The notes under the pieces: model-generated
The model's database searches: none
Told to the model about the DNA's origin: nothing
What the model saw: the letters and a program-made list of their open reading frames with translations, nothing else
Assembly (NCBI GenBank): GCA_002336805.1
Contig: DDEZ01000012.1
Location: 197,594-261,593 of the forward strand
Reading direction: 5' to 3'
Length of the DNA stretch: 64,000 bases
Origin: Bacteroidetes bacterium UBA1941
GTDB taxonomy: Bacteria; Bacteroidota; Bacteroidia; Chitinophagales; LD1
In this document: positions 8,677-17,722 of the stretch, piece by piece
How the letters are laid out: the number at the start of each line of letters is the position of its first letter
Position numbering within the stretch: position 1 is the first letter of the stretch
Position numbers and translations under genes: made by a program

Positions 8677-9225
8677 ATGAAGCCACGTATCATACTCGAC
8701 AGCAGCAAATTTGCACTCACCGTAGAGCGGCTTTGTCATCAGCTCATAGAGCAGCACCGCGACTTTTCCCAATCATGTATCATAGGCGTACAGCCCCGGG
8801 GTATCTACCTGGCAGAGCGTATACACAGCCGCCTGCAGTCCATCCTGAAAAAGAAAGACATCCAATACGGCAAGCTGGACATCACCCTCTACCGCGATGA
8901 TTTTCGCCAGAAGGGCAAGCCAATGACCATCAATGAAACAGATATATCATTCTCTCTGGAGGGCAAAAATGTAGTACTGGTAGACGATGTGCTATTCACC
9001 GGCCGCACTATCCGCTCCGCACTGGATGCCATGCTGGACTATGGCCGGCCTAATGATGTAGAGCTGCTGGTGCTCATAGACCGCCGCCTGCAGCGCCACC
9101 TGCCTATACAGGCCAAGTATGTGGGCAAGGTGATAGACAGCATCACCACAGAGAAAGTGAAAGTAGAATGGAAAGATCTGGACGGAGCGGACAAGGTCTG
9201 GATCACCTCAGATAATAACGAATAA
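8677..9225 (+). CDS. pyrR: PyrR bifunctional pyr operon regulator / uracil phosphoribosyltransferase
   Basis: 182 residues, type I phosphoribosyltransferase fold. The PRPP-binding loop reads VVLVDDVLFTGRT (residues about 95-107), and the N-terminus contains the GVQPRGIYLAERI motif, both typical of PyrR. Family members salvage uracil to UMP, and in Firmicutes they bind pyr mRNA to cause attenuation. Whether the RNA-binding function operates here is not shown by the sequence, and I found no clear anti-terminator upstream. It is followed after 10 bases by pyrB, which supports the pyrimidine role. Confidence 0.93.
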   Translation: MKPRIILDSSKFALTVERLCHQLIEQHRDFSQSCIIGVQPRGIYLAERIHSRLQSILKKKDIQYGKLDITLYRDDFRQKGKPMTINETDISFSLEGKNVVLVDDVLFTGRTIRSALDAMLDYGRPNDVELLVLIDRRLQRHLPIQAKYVGKVIDSITTEKVKVEWKDLDGADKVWITSDNNE

Positions 9226-9235
9226 CCCCTAATAA

Positions 9236-10159
9236 ATGAGCGCACTCAGTCAGAAACACCTTATCGCTATCAAGGATCTTCAGAAATCTGACATTGAGCT
9301 TATTTTTCAGACGGCAGATACATTCAAGGAAGTACTGCAGCGACCTATCAAGAAAGTCCCTTCGCTGCGTGATATCACGATAGCCAATCTTTTTTTTGAA
9401 GACTCTACACGTACGCGTATCTCCTTTGAGCTGGCAGAGAAGCGACTCTCGGCTGATACGATCAATTTCTCCGCATCCGGATCTTCTGTGAAAAAAGGCG
9501 AGACGCTGCTCGACACCGTGAATAATATCCTGGCCATGAAGGTGGATATGGTGGTCATGCGCCACTCCAGCAGCGGCGCTCAGGCATTTCTCTCCCAGCA
9601 TATCAAAGCCAATATCATCAATGCCGGTGACGGCACGCATGAGCATCCTACGCAGGGCCTGCTGGATGGCTACTCGGTGCGGGAGAAATACGGCGAGCTG
9701 AAGGGGCTGAACTACCTGATCATAGGAGATATCAAACACTCGCGCGTAGCCGGATCTGACATACCGCTCATGACCAAGATGGGCGCTAAGGTAAAAGTGT
9801 GCGGCCCTCCTACCCTGATACCTAAATATATAGAAGAGATGGGAGCTACCTATGAGCCAGACCTAAAGAAGGCGCTGGAATGGTGTGACGTGGCCAATGT
9901 ACTGCGTATACAGCTGGAGCGGATGGATATCAAATTTGTACCGTCGCTGCGGGAGTATTCCCTCTTCTACGGCGTAAACCGCGACCTGCTCGACTCTATC
10001 AATAAAGACATCACCATCATGCACCCGGGCCCGATCAATCGTGGCGTGGAGCTGAACTCTGACGTGGCTGATTCCAAGCAGGCTATCATTCTACAACAAG
10101 TGGAGAATGGTGTGGCGGTGCGTATGGCTGCGCTGTACCTGCTGGCAGGTAGGGCTTAG
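9236..10159 (+). CDS. pyrB: Aspartate carbamoyltransferase catalytic subunit
   Basis: 307 residues. Catalyses carbamoyl phosphate + L-aspartate to carbamoyl aspartate, the first committed step of pyrimidine synthesis. The carbamoyl-phosphate motif FFEDSTRTRISFE and the loop ADTINFSASGSSVKKGE are present, as are the HPTQGLLDGY block and the C-terminal HPGPINRGVE. It lies 10 bases behind pyrR, so it is co-transcribed with it. No pyrI regulatory subunit gene follows. The size fits the PyrR-associated class of pyrB genes. Confidence 0.97.
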   Translation: MSALSQKHLIAIKDLQKSDIELIFQTADTFKEVLQRPIKKVPSLRDITIANLFFEDSTRTRISFELAEKRLSADTINFSASGSSVKKGETLLDTVNNILAMKVDMVVMRHSSSGAQAFLSQHIKANIINAGDGTHEHPTQGLLDGYSVREKYGELKGLNYLIIGDIKHSRVAGSDIPLMTKMGAKVKVCGPPTLIPKYIEEMGATYEPDLKKALEWCDVANVLRIQLERMDIKFVPSLREYSLFYGVNRDLLDSINKDITIMHPGPINRGVELNSDVADSKQAIILQQVENGVAVRMAALYLLAGRA

Positions 10160-10178
10160 AGATTTGCGCCTCGCGTCG

Positions 10179-10226
10179 CGCAGGGCGATGCCCTACGCTG
10201 GAGGTGTGCCGCCCTTTCAGGGCTTT
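10179..10226 (+). repeat. Intergenic repeat with two mini-hairpins
   Basis: Two short perfect hairpins lie 15 bases apart: AGGGC-GAT-GCCCT (10182-10194) and GCCCT-TTC-AGGGC (10211-10223). This pattern resembles dispersed intergenic elements of Bacteroidota. It directly follows pyrB and may end its transcript. The rest of the 226-base gap is AT-rich with no gene. Confidence 0.5.
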
Positions 10227-10385
10227 ATGCAGTACCAGAATTTTCATTGCCCGGCTTTGTGATTTTCTCTCACGTTCACATTACACTATCAGTGCTCAGC
10301 ATTGTTATACTATGTTAGATAAGTATGTAATAGTCATTGTAATTGATGTATTTTTCTATTTTAGCAGGCTTTATATTCTAAAAAG

Positions 10386-10931
10386 TTGCTATCCTTTCTC
10401 ACATATATCATAGTCGGCCTGATAGGACTGATGATGGGCACGGTGTACAAGCGCTCCTTCTCCAATCTGGAGATACTGCGCTTCCGGCCCTCACGCATCG
10501 CCCGTATCTATGGAGTACTGACGACTATCGGTGTAGGTATCTGCCTTTTTCTGAGTTATAAATCTATCCATGCCTTCTCTGAGATGGGTATGGCAGAGGA
10601 TAAGGTCCATATCTTTGAGGACTACCAGAGCATGCTCATCTACTTCCTCAATCTGGGCTTCATCCTGATGATCATCTTGTCCAACCTGCACTCCATGGCC
10701 TCCAAAAAGATCACATGGATACTATACCTGCTGACATTTGGCGTGTATGCGTCATTTGCGGTGATAGATGACTTCTTTCTGGAGGATACTTTCTTCCATT
10801 TCAAAAAGATGCACCAGCTCTGGCAGGGGGAGTTTTCGCTGGCCAGCATATCCGGCATCCTGAGCCTTACCTTCAGCGCAGCGCTCACGGCATTCAATGC
10901 GTATATGACCAGCTGGGGGCTGAAGAAGTAG
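10386..10931 (+). CDS. Hypothetical multi-pass membrane protein (TTG start)
   Basis: 181 residues with about five hydrophobic segments (residues about 3-20, 39-57, 84-101, 110-128 and 150-170), so an inner-membrane protein. The start is a TTG at 10386; the next in-frame ATG (10431) would remove most of the first transmembrane segment, so I prefer the TTG. I recognise no family motif. It stands alone between pyrB and the DUF4139 gene (41 bases downstream), in the same orientation as both. Confidence 0.65.
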   Translation: MLSFLTYIIVGLIGLMMGTVYKRSFSNLEILRFRPSRIARIYGVLTTIGVGICLFLSYKSIHAFSEMGMAEDKVHIFEDYQSMLIYFLNLGFILMIILSNLHSMASKKITWILYLLTFGVYASFAVIDDFFLEDTFFHFKKMHQLWQGEFSLASISGILSLTFSAALTAFNAYMTSWGLKK

Positions 10932-10972
10932 TCCCTATCGCTATCTTTGTCTGTATCTAAACCATCACAATA

Positions 10973-12529
10973 ATGAAAAAGTATTTAGCCTCTGGTCTCA
11001 TGGCCATCACCTGTGCGGCTACTGTAGCACAATCTCTGCCTGTCAAAAAGATCAGCATTTTCAAAAATGGCACAGCTATGATCATACGTGAGGGTAGCAC
11101 ACCGATAGCCGGTGGCAAGGCCACCTTGCCAGTGCCCTCGCGCGCTATCTATGGCAGCTACTTTCTCGGCACGGGAAAGGATAATGCGGTGAGGAACATC
11201 GCGATCAAAAATGACACCATCAAAAAGGAAGAAAAAGCCACTGCCATCTGGCAGCTGATAGCCGGGAATGTGGGCAAAAAAGTAACACTCAGCGTAGCAC
11301 CTGCCGGTAAAATAGACAAAACCATAACAGGCAAAATACTGAGCTATAATCAGCAATCGGGACTGATACGCCTGCAGAGCGATAATAACAAAATAGAAGT
11401 TTTCAGATCTACGGATGTGTACCTGGCAGAGTTTGCTGAGGAGGAAAAGCAGACCTATCTGGCCGATAGTATACAGCGTAGCCTAGTGATCACACCGTCC
11501 AATGGATCCGGCAATATGAACCTACAGGAGATCTACCTGCAAACTGGTGTGAACTGGATGCCATCGTACTTTATGATACTGAAAGATGAGAAATCTGCGC
11601 GGCTGGAGATGAAGGCGACGATAGAGAACTTTGCCGATCCGCTGAGTGATGCAGAGACAGAGCTGATAGTGGGGGCACCGCAGATGACCAATAGTGACAA
11701 ACTGGATCCGATGACCTATGACTATCAGACAGCAGAAGGTGGCACAGGCTACGGTAGCGGTGCAGGCTCAGGACTTTATAACAATGTGCAGGCTAAAACT
11801 CTTACCTACGCATGGAGTGCAGCTGCTCCTGCTGCTGATGCATTTAATCAGGAATTCTCTGCTACAGGAGAAAAGAACGACGACCTATACATTTATAAGA
11901 TCGGCAAAGTCTCTCTGGGTAAAAACTCGAAGGGCATCTATCCGATCTTTGCCGGAAGCATAGAGTACAAGGACAAGTACGAAGGCCTGATAGAGGACCG
12001 CAGCAACTATGCTGAGTCACGTGCGGCTAATAATGATGAAACACCGATAGATGTTTTCCACTCGCTAGAGATCAAGAATACGGCATCTGTACCGCTGACC
12101 ACTGCACCTGTGACTATCATCAATGAGAAAGACCAATTCGTAGCGCAGAATGAGATCAGCTATACACCTGCCGGCTCTACCTCTACCGTACGCCTGTCCA
12201 AGGCTATCGACATCATCATGAAAAATCCGGAGGAGGAAACTAGCCGTACTGATAATGCCAAGAAGATAGGTAAGCAAACCTATAGCTCTGTAAAGATCAA
12301 AGGAACTGTGACGCTGGAAAACTTCCAGAATAAAGAAGTAACCGTGGCTGTGACCAAGAACACTAACGGTGAGGTGAGTACAGCATCTGATGGTGGCAAG
12401 ATAACCCGTCAGAAAAGCTTCACGAATATCAATCCACTCACACAGATCAAATGGGACGTGAAGCTGGCTGCTAATCAGAAAAAAACAGTAAGCTATGAGT
12501 ATGAAGTATTTTTCCTGCCGCAGCAGTAG
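10973..12529 (+). CDS. DUF4139 domain-containing exported protein
   Basis: 518 residues with signal peptide MKKYLASGLMAITCAATVAQ. The N-terminal part (VKKISIFKNGTAMIIREG) resembles the DUF4140 region. The central and C-terminal parts, with LQEIYLQTGVNWMPSYFM and the Glu/Asp-rich beta repeats that follow, match DUF4139 proteins, the family that includes the so-called mucoidy inhibitor homologues. The function is not known with certainty. A Gly/Ser-rich insertion (GGTGYGSGAGSG) sits near residue 260. The gene ends at a strong hairpin terminator. Confidence 0.8.
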   Translation: MKKYLASGLMAITCAATVAQSLPVKKISIFKNGTAMIIREGSTPIAGGKATLPVPSRAIYGSYFLGTGKDNAVRNIAIKNDTIKKEEKATAIWQLIAGNVGKKVTLSVAPAGKIDKTITGKILSYNQQSGLIRLQSDNNKIEVFRSTDVYLAEFAEEEKQTYLADSIQRSLVITPSNGSGNMNLQEIYLQTGVNWMPSYFMILKDEKSARLEMKATIENFADPLSDAETELIVGAPQMTNSDKLDPMTYDYQTAEGGTGYGSGAGSGLYNNVQAKTLTYAWSAAAPAADAFNQEFSATGEKNDDLYIYKIGKVSLGKNSKGIYPIFAGSIEYKDKYEGLIEDRSNYAESRAANNDETPIDVFHSLEIKNTASVPLTTAPVTIINEKDQFVAQNEISYTPAGSTSTVRLSKAIDIIMKNPEEETSRTDNAKKIGKQTYSSVKIKGTVTLENFQNKEVTVAVTKNTNGEVSTASDGGKITRQKSFTNINPLTQIKWDVKLAANQKKTVSYEYEVFFLPQQ

Positions 12530-12540
12530 GTGATCACTTA

Positions 12541-12590
12541 TATAAAACAAAAGCGGCCCGCTTAGTGCGGGGCCGCTTTTGTTTTATATA
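12541..12590. terminator. Strong bidirectional terminator between convergent genes
   Basis: A long near-perfect palindrome, TATAAAACAAAAGCGGCC paired with GGCCGCTTTTGTTTTATA, with a single-base bulge and a TTAGT loop. The A/T arms give a U-tract in both directions, serving the DUF4139 gene (+) and gpsA (-). Confidence 0.9.
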
Positions 12591-12600
12591 CATCTCATCA

Positions 12601-13644
12601 TCAGATATCCAGGTACTCGGCATCTGCCGCTACATGCACGCGCATGAGCATCTTGATAGCGCGGTCAAAGTCCATGCCTTCAAAGAATACTTTATTGAGC
12701 ATCTGTAGCAGGGGCGCATTGGCATGTGTATGGTCTACGATCAGTTTGCCAATCTTGAGCGTACGGATGCCCTCTGCCACCTCAGTCATGGAGGCAAGTA
12801 CATCTTCCAGCTTCTCCCCTTTGGCCACGCGGTAACCTACGGAGTAGTTGCGCGACTTGGGTGAGGAGCAGGTGGCTATCAGGTCTCCGATGCCTGCCAT
12901 ACCGAGGAAGGAGCGCTTGTCAGCACCGAGAGATTTGCCTATGTAGATCATCTCGCCCATACCGCGGGTGATGAGCAGGGCACGCGCGTTCTCACCATAG
13001 CCGAGGCCACTGAGTGCGCCGGAGGCTAGGGCTACATAATTCTTTAATACACCTGCCAGCTCTATGCCCAGCAGGTCACGATTGCCATATACCTGAAAGC
13101 GGTCACTACGCATGGCGTGCTGCCCCTCATGTATCACCTCATCAAAGCGGCTGGCGATAACGGTAGCCGCAGGCTGGTGCTCTGCGAGCTCAGCAGCCAG
13201 ATTGGGCCCGGCCAGGCAGCCTACGCGCACCACACAGGTCTCCTCGCGGATCAGTTCGCTCATGGTCTTGATCTGCTTCAGCTTCAGATCTTCAGGCTTC
13301 ATCGTATCGATATCAAACTCGCAATGGAAACCCTTGGTAGCATGGATCATGATATGATCAGGACGCAGGTATGGGGAGAACTCCATGATCATACCTTTGA
13401 AATACTGAGACGGCACCGCCGGGAATATGACATAGCAGCGCGCCGCTATCTCCTCCAGTGATCCGGTCATCTCTATATCCTCATGCATCACATGGTTGCG
13501 ATTCATGCGGTCACGCAGGATAGCCTCCCGTACATGCTCGCTGCGCTCGTAGAGCAGCACTTTATTATTCTCGGCCAGCAGATTGGCTATAGCAGAGCCA
13601 AAGCTGCCGGCACCTATCACGCCTATGGTTCTTTTCTCAGACAT
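12601..13644 (-). CDS. gpsA: NAD(P)H-dependent glycerol-3-phosphate dehydrogenase
   Basis: 347 residues. Reduces dihydroxyacetone phosphate to sn-glycerol 3-phosphate for phospholipid synthesis. The Rossmann motif GVIGAGSFGSAIA is at the N-terminus. The catalytic-lysine region ELAGVLKNYVALASG and the motif GMAGIGDLIATC follow, all diagnostic. The start ATG (13644) overlaps the last 8 bases of the upstream acyltransferase gene, so the two are translationally coupled and perform consecutive steps (make G3P, then acylate it). Confidence 0.96.
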   Translation of the reverse strand: MSEKRTIGVIGAGSFGSAIANLLAENNKVLLYERSEHVREAILRDRMNRNHVMHEDIEMTGSLEEIAARCYVIFPAVPSQYFKGMIMEFSPYLRPDHIMIHATKGFHCEFDIDTMKPEDLKLKQIKTMSELIREETCVVRVGCLAGPNLAAELAEHQPAATVIASRFDEVIHEGQHAMRSDRFQVYGNRDLLGIELAGVLKNYVALASGALSGLGYGENARALLITRGMGEMIYIGKSLGADKRSFLGMAGIGDLIATCSSPKSRNYSVGYRVAKGEKLEDVLASMTEVAEGIRTLKIGKLIVDHTHANAPLLQMLNKVFFEGMDFDRAIKMLMRVHVAADAEYLDI

Positions 13645-15334
13645 ATTTCTCCAGTTTGTAGCCGTCCAGCCTGTTGTGATAATAGTAGAGCAGCTTCAGA
13701 TCCTCCGTATAGTAGTAGCCATCAGATGCCCGCAGCAGTGGTGAGCGGGAGTGGTAGAGGTTGATATTATTCATGCCATGCTCAATCACTTTCTCATCTG
13801 TGAAGCGAAGCTCCAACGAGAGCAGCACTTCATTGTTCTTATTCATCTCCTTCAGCTGATCCTTCACTCTACCTATGGCGGCTATGAGGTCTTTCTCCTC
13901 TATGCGTATATCCTCGGCAGGAGTGCGAAGCAGCATGAAGATGTCTACATAGTTGTACTTTTTGCGTATCAGCTCAAAGGCGCAGAAGCAAACCAGATGA
14001 GACGTAAGCACTACGTTGTGCTTGAAGTATTGACCTACGATCTTCTCGCCGAGCATTTTGGTATACTCCTCCTCGCGCTGCTGATTGTCTGTCAGCTCGC
14101 CATGATTCATAAAGTAATGGCGCACGCTGATCTTTTGCGAGAGATGATTAAAGCTATCACCATTTTCATCTACATTATTGCCCAGCACATCCATAGGCGT
14201 ACCGAATGACATAGCGAGCGACGAGCTGGCGGAGAGGAATTTGAAGATAAACTTCACCATAGCGAATGAAGTAGAATAGTCGTCATTTTCTTTTATGAAT
14301 TTCTCCTTACCAGTCTCCTTGAGATAATCATTGATCAAAGACTCTGCCTCCAGTACAAAGTGATAATTGATGATCAGTGGCACTACATAGACGCGCGGGG
14401 CCAGATCATCAGGAAATTTTTTGAAGTTATTTTTCTGGGCCTCTATGGCGGTGCCGAGCAGGCCTAGTTTGAGGCGCTTCTCCAGAGATCCGGATCTGGA
14501 GCGCGTACCACCAGGGAAGAAAATAGAATGCGCCCCGCGCTCTATCGCTTCACGAGAGTAGGTTTTGAGTGTTTCCAGATAGACTCCATTTTTCTTGCGG
14601 CGGTCTACCTTATAGGCACCGAGATTGCTCATGAAGTAGGAGAGCAGTTTGATGGAGAAAAGATTCAATCCCGCGCCGTATGTGAAAGCCGGGAGACCGA
14701 TCTCATTTAGCACCCAGCCTACCATAATGGAGTCCATATTGCTGAAGTGTGTAGGCACCACGATCACGGTACCCTTGCGCGCCAATGAGCGGATATGCTC
14801 TATATCGCCCGTGATGGGTATCTTCTCGTGTATCGTCTTGGCATTTGCACTCAAAGTCTTGAACCATTTGCCCGGTGCCGCATTCAGCACCCGGCCAAAG
14901 AAGAAAGGCAGGATGCCCCTGGCAATTTTGAAAGCAGCAGGATTGAACTGGCCTACTATCTCCTGTGTGTAGCGGTGCACTATCTCGCGCAGGATATCCT
15001 CCTCGGTGGTCAGCGCGTCTGCCTGGCCGGCATTGGCATCCAGCTTTACGATACGGCTCTTGATGTTATTCCAAAACTGACGTTCGTCCTTGGGGTCGGC
15101 CTTCCACGGAGTCTGGGTGAGGCGTATGCGCTCCTGGTACAGGACGCGCTCCAGCTCATTCTTCAGACCTTCCTTGCCGTGATACCGGTGTATCAGTTTG
15201 GTGAGCACTGCCTGCTCTACTGCTGCGGTAAAGGCCTCAGAATCTGTGGTCAGCCGCGCTATAGGCCACTGCGTGGTGTCCTCTATGATATATGGCAGGG
15301 GGTAGTCCTGCGGGGTAAATACTCTATAACTCAT
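13637..15334 (-). CDS. Glycerol-3-phosphate 1-O-acyltransferase (PlsB-like)
   Basis: I start at the ATG at 15334 (MSYRVFTPQDYPL, 565 residues); the open frame upstream to 15391 has no supporting feature. The PlsC/LPLAT domain is clear: block I HFSNMD (HX4D, in the stretch VVPTHFSNMDS), block II GAYKVDRR, block III FFPGGTRSRSG and block IV VYVVPLIINY. Large N- and C-terminal extensions make it longer than PlsC (about 240 residues) and point to a PlsB-type G3P acyltransferase. It would acylate the G3P made by the overlapping gpsA product. Substrate choice (acyl-CoA or acyl-ACP) cannot be told. Confidence 0.85.
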   Translation of the reverse strand: MSYRVFTPQDYPLPYIIEDTTQWPIARLTTDSEAFTAAVEQAVLTKLIHRYHGKEGLKNELERVLYQERIRLTQTPWKADPKDERQFWNNIKSRIVKLDANAGQADALTTEEDILREIVHRYTQEIVGQFNPAAFKIARGILPFFFGRVLNAAPGKWFKTLSANAKTIHEKIPITGDIEHIRSLARKGTVIVVPTHFSNMDSIMVGWVLNEIGLPAFTYGAGLNLFSIKLLSYFMSNLGAYKVDRRKKNGVYLETLKTYSREAIERGAHSIFFPGGTRSRSGSLEKRLKLGLLGTAIEAQKNNFKKFPDDLAPRVYVVPLIINYHFVLEAESLINDYLKETGKEKFIKENDDYSTSFAMVKFIFKFLSASSSLAMSFGTPMDVLGNNVDENGDSFNHLSQKISVRHYFMNHGELTDNQQREEEYTKMLGEKIVGQYFKHNVVLTSHLVCFCAFELIRKKYNYVDIFMLLRTPAEDIRIEEKDLIAAIGRVKDQLKEMNKNNEVLLSLELRFTDEKVIEHGMNNINLYHSRSPLLRASDGYYYTEDLKLLYYYHNRLDGYKLEKYV

Positions 15335-15459
15335 ATCTGCACAGGGATCTCGACCTGCCTCGTAATAAAGGTAGAAAAAAAACGATACCAACTATCGCAT
15401 GGTGTGGACAGTTCATTGGCGCATGAAACCTTGTAGACATCCCGCTTTCGCCAGAGCGA

Positions 15460-15515
15460 CCTCTCCCATCTGCCTTCGGCATCTTCCCTCTCCTTAATCA
15501 GGAGCGGAAAGAACC
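15460..15515 (+). repeat. Interspersed palindromic repeat, copy 3
   Basis: Same family as 2161-2212 and 8499-8551: ATCTGCCTTCGGCAT, then CCCTCTCC, a longer loop TTAATCA, and GGAG, ending AAAGAACC. It lies in the divergent region between the acyltransferase gene and the TauE gene. Confidence 0.8.
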
Positions 15516-15585
15516 TATCGCCAAAAATCAGTTTACAAATCCCGCGCTTGATAATTTTTAATTTAGATAGCTTGCACTCTGTTTC

Positions 15586-16389
15586 GTGACTGCTGCACAC
15601 ATACTCGGATATATAGGCGCACTGCTGACGGGCCTCGTGCTGGGACTGCTAGGCGGCGGCGGTGCCGCTGTATCTATTCCTATACTGGTCTATGCCTTTG
15701 GCGTGGAGGCCTCTATCGCTACAGGATACTCACTACTGATCGTGGCCTTCACAGCGCTGCTCGGTACGGTGCAGAATCTGCGACTCGGTCACGTGCGCTA
15801 TAGTGCGCTGGTGAAGTGCGGCCTGCCGGCGTTGGTCTCTATCTATGTGATGCGCCGCTTCCTGATCCACTCGATCCCAAAGGTCTTCTTTACTGCGGGT
15901 GGCCTGACATTGACCAAGGATTCTTTTATCCTCTTTATCCTCGCCTTCTTTATGATCATGGTAGCCCGCAATATGATATGGCCCAAGGCGGCAGATAAAG
16001 AAGCAAAGCCGGCACCCTACTGGTGGGTATTGATACAGTCTGTGGCCATCGGGCTTTTCACGGGGCTCGTAGGTGCAGGGGGAGGCTTTCTGCTCATACC
16101 ACTCATCCTCTCCGTAGAGCCGATGGAGTTTCGCAATGCAACGGCTACCTCGCTGGCACTGGTCACACTCAACTCTATGATCGGATTCATAGGAGACCTG
16201 CAGTCTCACCTGGATATGGATTGGACATTTCTGGCTACATTCCTCTCACTCTCTGTAGCTGGTGTACTGGGCGGCATAGCCATAGCCAATAAAGTAGATA
16301 ATGTAAAACTGCGCCGGATATTCGGCTATACTATGATGTGTATCGCTATCTATATCCTGATACGCGAGATAGCTGCGCTGATACTTTAG
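15586..16389 (+). CDS. TauE/SafE-family anion exporter
   Basis: 267 residues, eight hydrophobic segments in two repeats, with Gly-rich turns GLLGGGGAAVSIP (first half) and GLVGAGGGFLLIP (second half), the hallmark of the TauE/SafE (DUF81) permeases. Family members export sulfite, sulfoacetate or related anions; the substrate here is unknown. The start is GTG at 15586, which gives the correct N-terminal membrane segment. Its stop region overlaps the end of the convergent SUI1 gene by four bases. Confidence 0.88.
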   Translation: MTAAHILGYIGALLTGLVLGLLGGGGAAVSIPILVYAFGVEASIATGYSLLIVAFTALLGTVQNLRLGHVRYSALVKCGLPALVSIYVMRRFLIHSIPKVFFTAGGLTLTKDSFILFILAFFMIMVARNMIWPKAADKEAKPAPYWWVLIQSVAIGLFTGLVGAGGGFLLIPLILSVEPMEFRNATATSLALVTLNSMIGFIGDLQSHLDMDWTFLATFLSLSVAGVLGGIAIANKVDNVKLRRIFGYTMMCIAIYILIREIAALIL

Positions 16390-16721
16390 CCGCCTTTCTT
16401 TTTTGCCCTGTAGCCTGCGGTTTGCAAGATGCCGAGGATCTTGTCGCGGTTGTCGCCTTGTATAATGATGACGCCATCCTTCACAGATCCGCCTACGCCG
16501 CATTTTGTCTTGAGCAGCTTGCCTAGTTTCTCCAGATCATCATCCGTGCCTATGAAATTCTCTACCACAGTGGCCATCTTGCCACCACCGTGGCGCTCGA
16601 GTACGAGGTAGAGATTCTGCTGCGCAGGAGATAGCGTCTCCTGCGGCTCACGCTCCTCCTCCTGGCGGAAATCCGGATCAGTACTGTATACTATCGGGCG
16701 GTTGTTGTCTTTCTTTGCCAT
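16386..16721 (-). CDS. SUI1/eIF1-like translation factor (YciH family)
   Basis: 111 residues. An N-terminal disordered charged segment is followed by a SUI1 fold (residues about 38-108) with the characteristic patterns ERHGGGKMATVVENF, KCGVGGSVKDG and IIIQGDNRDKI. Bacterial SUI1 proteins may influence start-codon fidelity in translation; the exact role is not settled. It lies tail to tail with the TauE gene (4-base overlap) and 9 bases upstream of the lipid-kinase stop, but the kinase gene is transcribed first. The two may form one operon. Confidence 0.9.
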   Translation of the reverse strand: MAKKDNNRPIVYSTDPDFRQEEEREPQETLSPAQQNLYLVLERHGGGKMATVVENFIGTDDDLEKLGKLLKTKCGVGGSVKDGVIIIQGDNRDKILGILQTAGYRAKKKGG

Positions 16722-16730
16722 AGTGTGTTA

Positions 16731-17633
16731 TTAGTAGGCATCCAGCTCCTGGGGTACAATAATATTAAGCGCATTGGGCTCTACCTCCATCTCCAGGTCG
16801 TCGTGCCAGAGGAAGTGGTCACCATCAAAGTGATACACGCGCTTAGGACTGCCGTATATCTTTATCTTCTTGGCACGGAAAGACTCTGCCTCAGGCACCA
16901 GATCGGGCCGCTTGAAGAGCATGGCGAGGAATATCTTGAGCAGCCGCTTCAGCGGGAAGCTGCGGACGAGTATCACATCCATGATACCGTCGTGCATAGA
17001 GGTGGCAGGGAATACACCAAGCTTGTATCCAAACTGACTAGAGTTGAATGCCGTGAAAATATAGGTCTCGCGCTCTACCTCTATATCGTCTATCTGTATT
17101 TTGGCGTAGGAAGGCTTGTAGTGGTAAAAGACCTCACGTGCACTGGCCAGGAAGTAGGAGAAAAAGCCCCTCATGACCTGAGATTTGAAGCGCCTCGCGG
17201 CGTGCGCATCAAACCCGAAACCACCCGTACTGACGAAGTGGCCGGCATTGGTCCTGATCATATCGAGCTTGACTATCTTGCCACTATTGAGTACCTCCAG
17301 CGCTTTTTTAGCATTGCGTACGGGCATCTTGAGGTGGCCGGCCATACCATTGCCCGAGCCATAGGGTATCACCCCGAGGGCTGCATCGCTGCCTCTGAGG
17401 CCGCGGGCTACCTCATTGATAGAGCCATCGCCTCCTACGGCTACTACTACGCTGTAGCCATCTTGCACGGCAGCGGCCGCCAGCTCTGTAGCATGACCGG
17501 CATACTGTGTATACTGGATGGTAAAGTCATACTTCACATAGTCCAGGTACTTGGCTATTTTCTCAGGGATACCTTCTTTTTTGAAGACCCCTGATATGGG
17601 ATTAATAATAAATAGGATTCTCTGTCGGGACAT
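16731..17633 (-). CDS. Diacylglycerol/lipid kinase family protein (YegS-like)
   Basis: 300 residues from the ATG at 17633. An ATG at 17645 is also in frame, but a -7-like TATTTTTG (17658 down to 17651) would place the transcript start at about 17645, favouring the inner start. The catalytic-domain motif VGGDGSINEVARGL and the following GVIPYGSGNGMAGHL are those of DAGK_cat enzymes (YegS, DgkB, sphingosine kinase family). It phosphorylates a lipid hydroxyl with ATP. Given the nearby sphingolipid genes, a sphingoid-base substrate is possible, but that is inference. Confidence 0.88.
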   Translation of the reverse strand: MSRQRILFIINPISGVFKKEGIPEKIAKYLDYVKYDFTIQYTQYAGHATELAAAAVQDGYSVVVAVGGDGSINEVARGLRGSDAALGVIPYGSGNGMAGHLKMPVRNAKKALEVLNSGKIVKLDMIRTNAGHFVSTGGFGFDAHAARRFKSQVMRGFFSYFLASAREVFYHYKPSYAKIQIDDIEVERETYIFTAFNSSQFGYKLGVFPATSMHDGIMDVILVRSFPLKRLLKIFLAMLFKRPDLVPEAESFRAKKIKIYGSPKRVYHFDGDHFLWHDDLEMEVEPNALNIIVPQELDAY

Positions 17634-17650
17634 GGTTTCTTTCACTTTTG

Positions 17651-17658
17651 CAAAAATA
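17651..17658 (-). promoter_or_regulatory. Candidate -7 element of the lipid kinase gene
   Basis: Minus-strand TATTTTTG matches TAnnTTTG. No clear -33 TTG is found at the expected distance, so this is a weak call, used mainly to choose between two start codons. Confidence 0.35.
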
Positions 17659-17722
17659 CTGCACTACACTATCGGACGAATATATACGAGATGTATTGAA
17701 TAGAACGGGGAAAATTCAGTGA

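Noticed and set aside
10179..10226. Possible riboswitch or pyr attenuator after pyrB
   Set aside because: It lies downstream of the pyr genes and has only two mini-hairpins of the dispersed-repeat type.
16725..17594. Open frame of 289 codons opposite the lipid kinase gene
   Set aside because: It is a shadow of the kinase coding strand; its translation shows no domain, whereas the kinase frame has the full catalytic motif.
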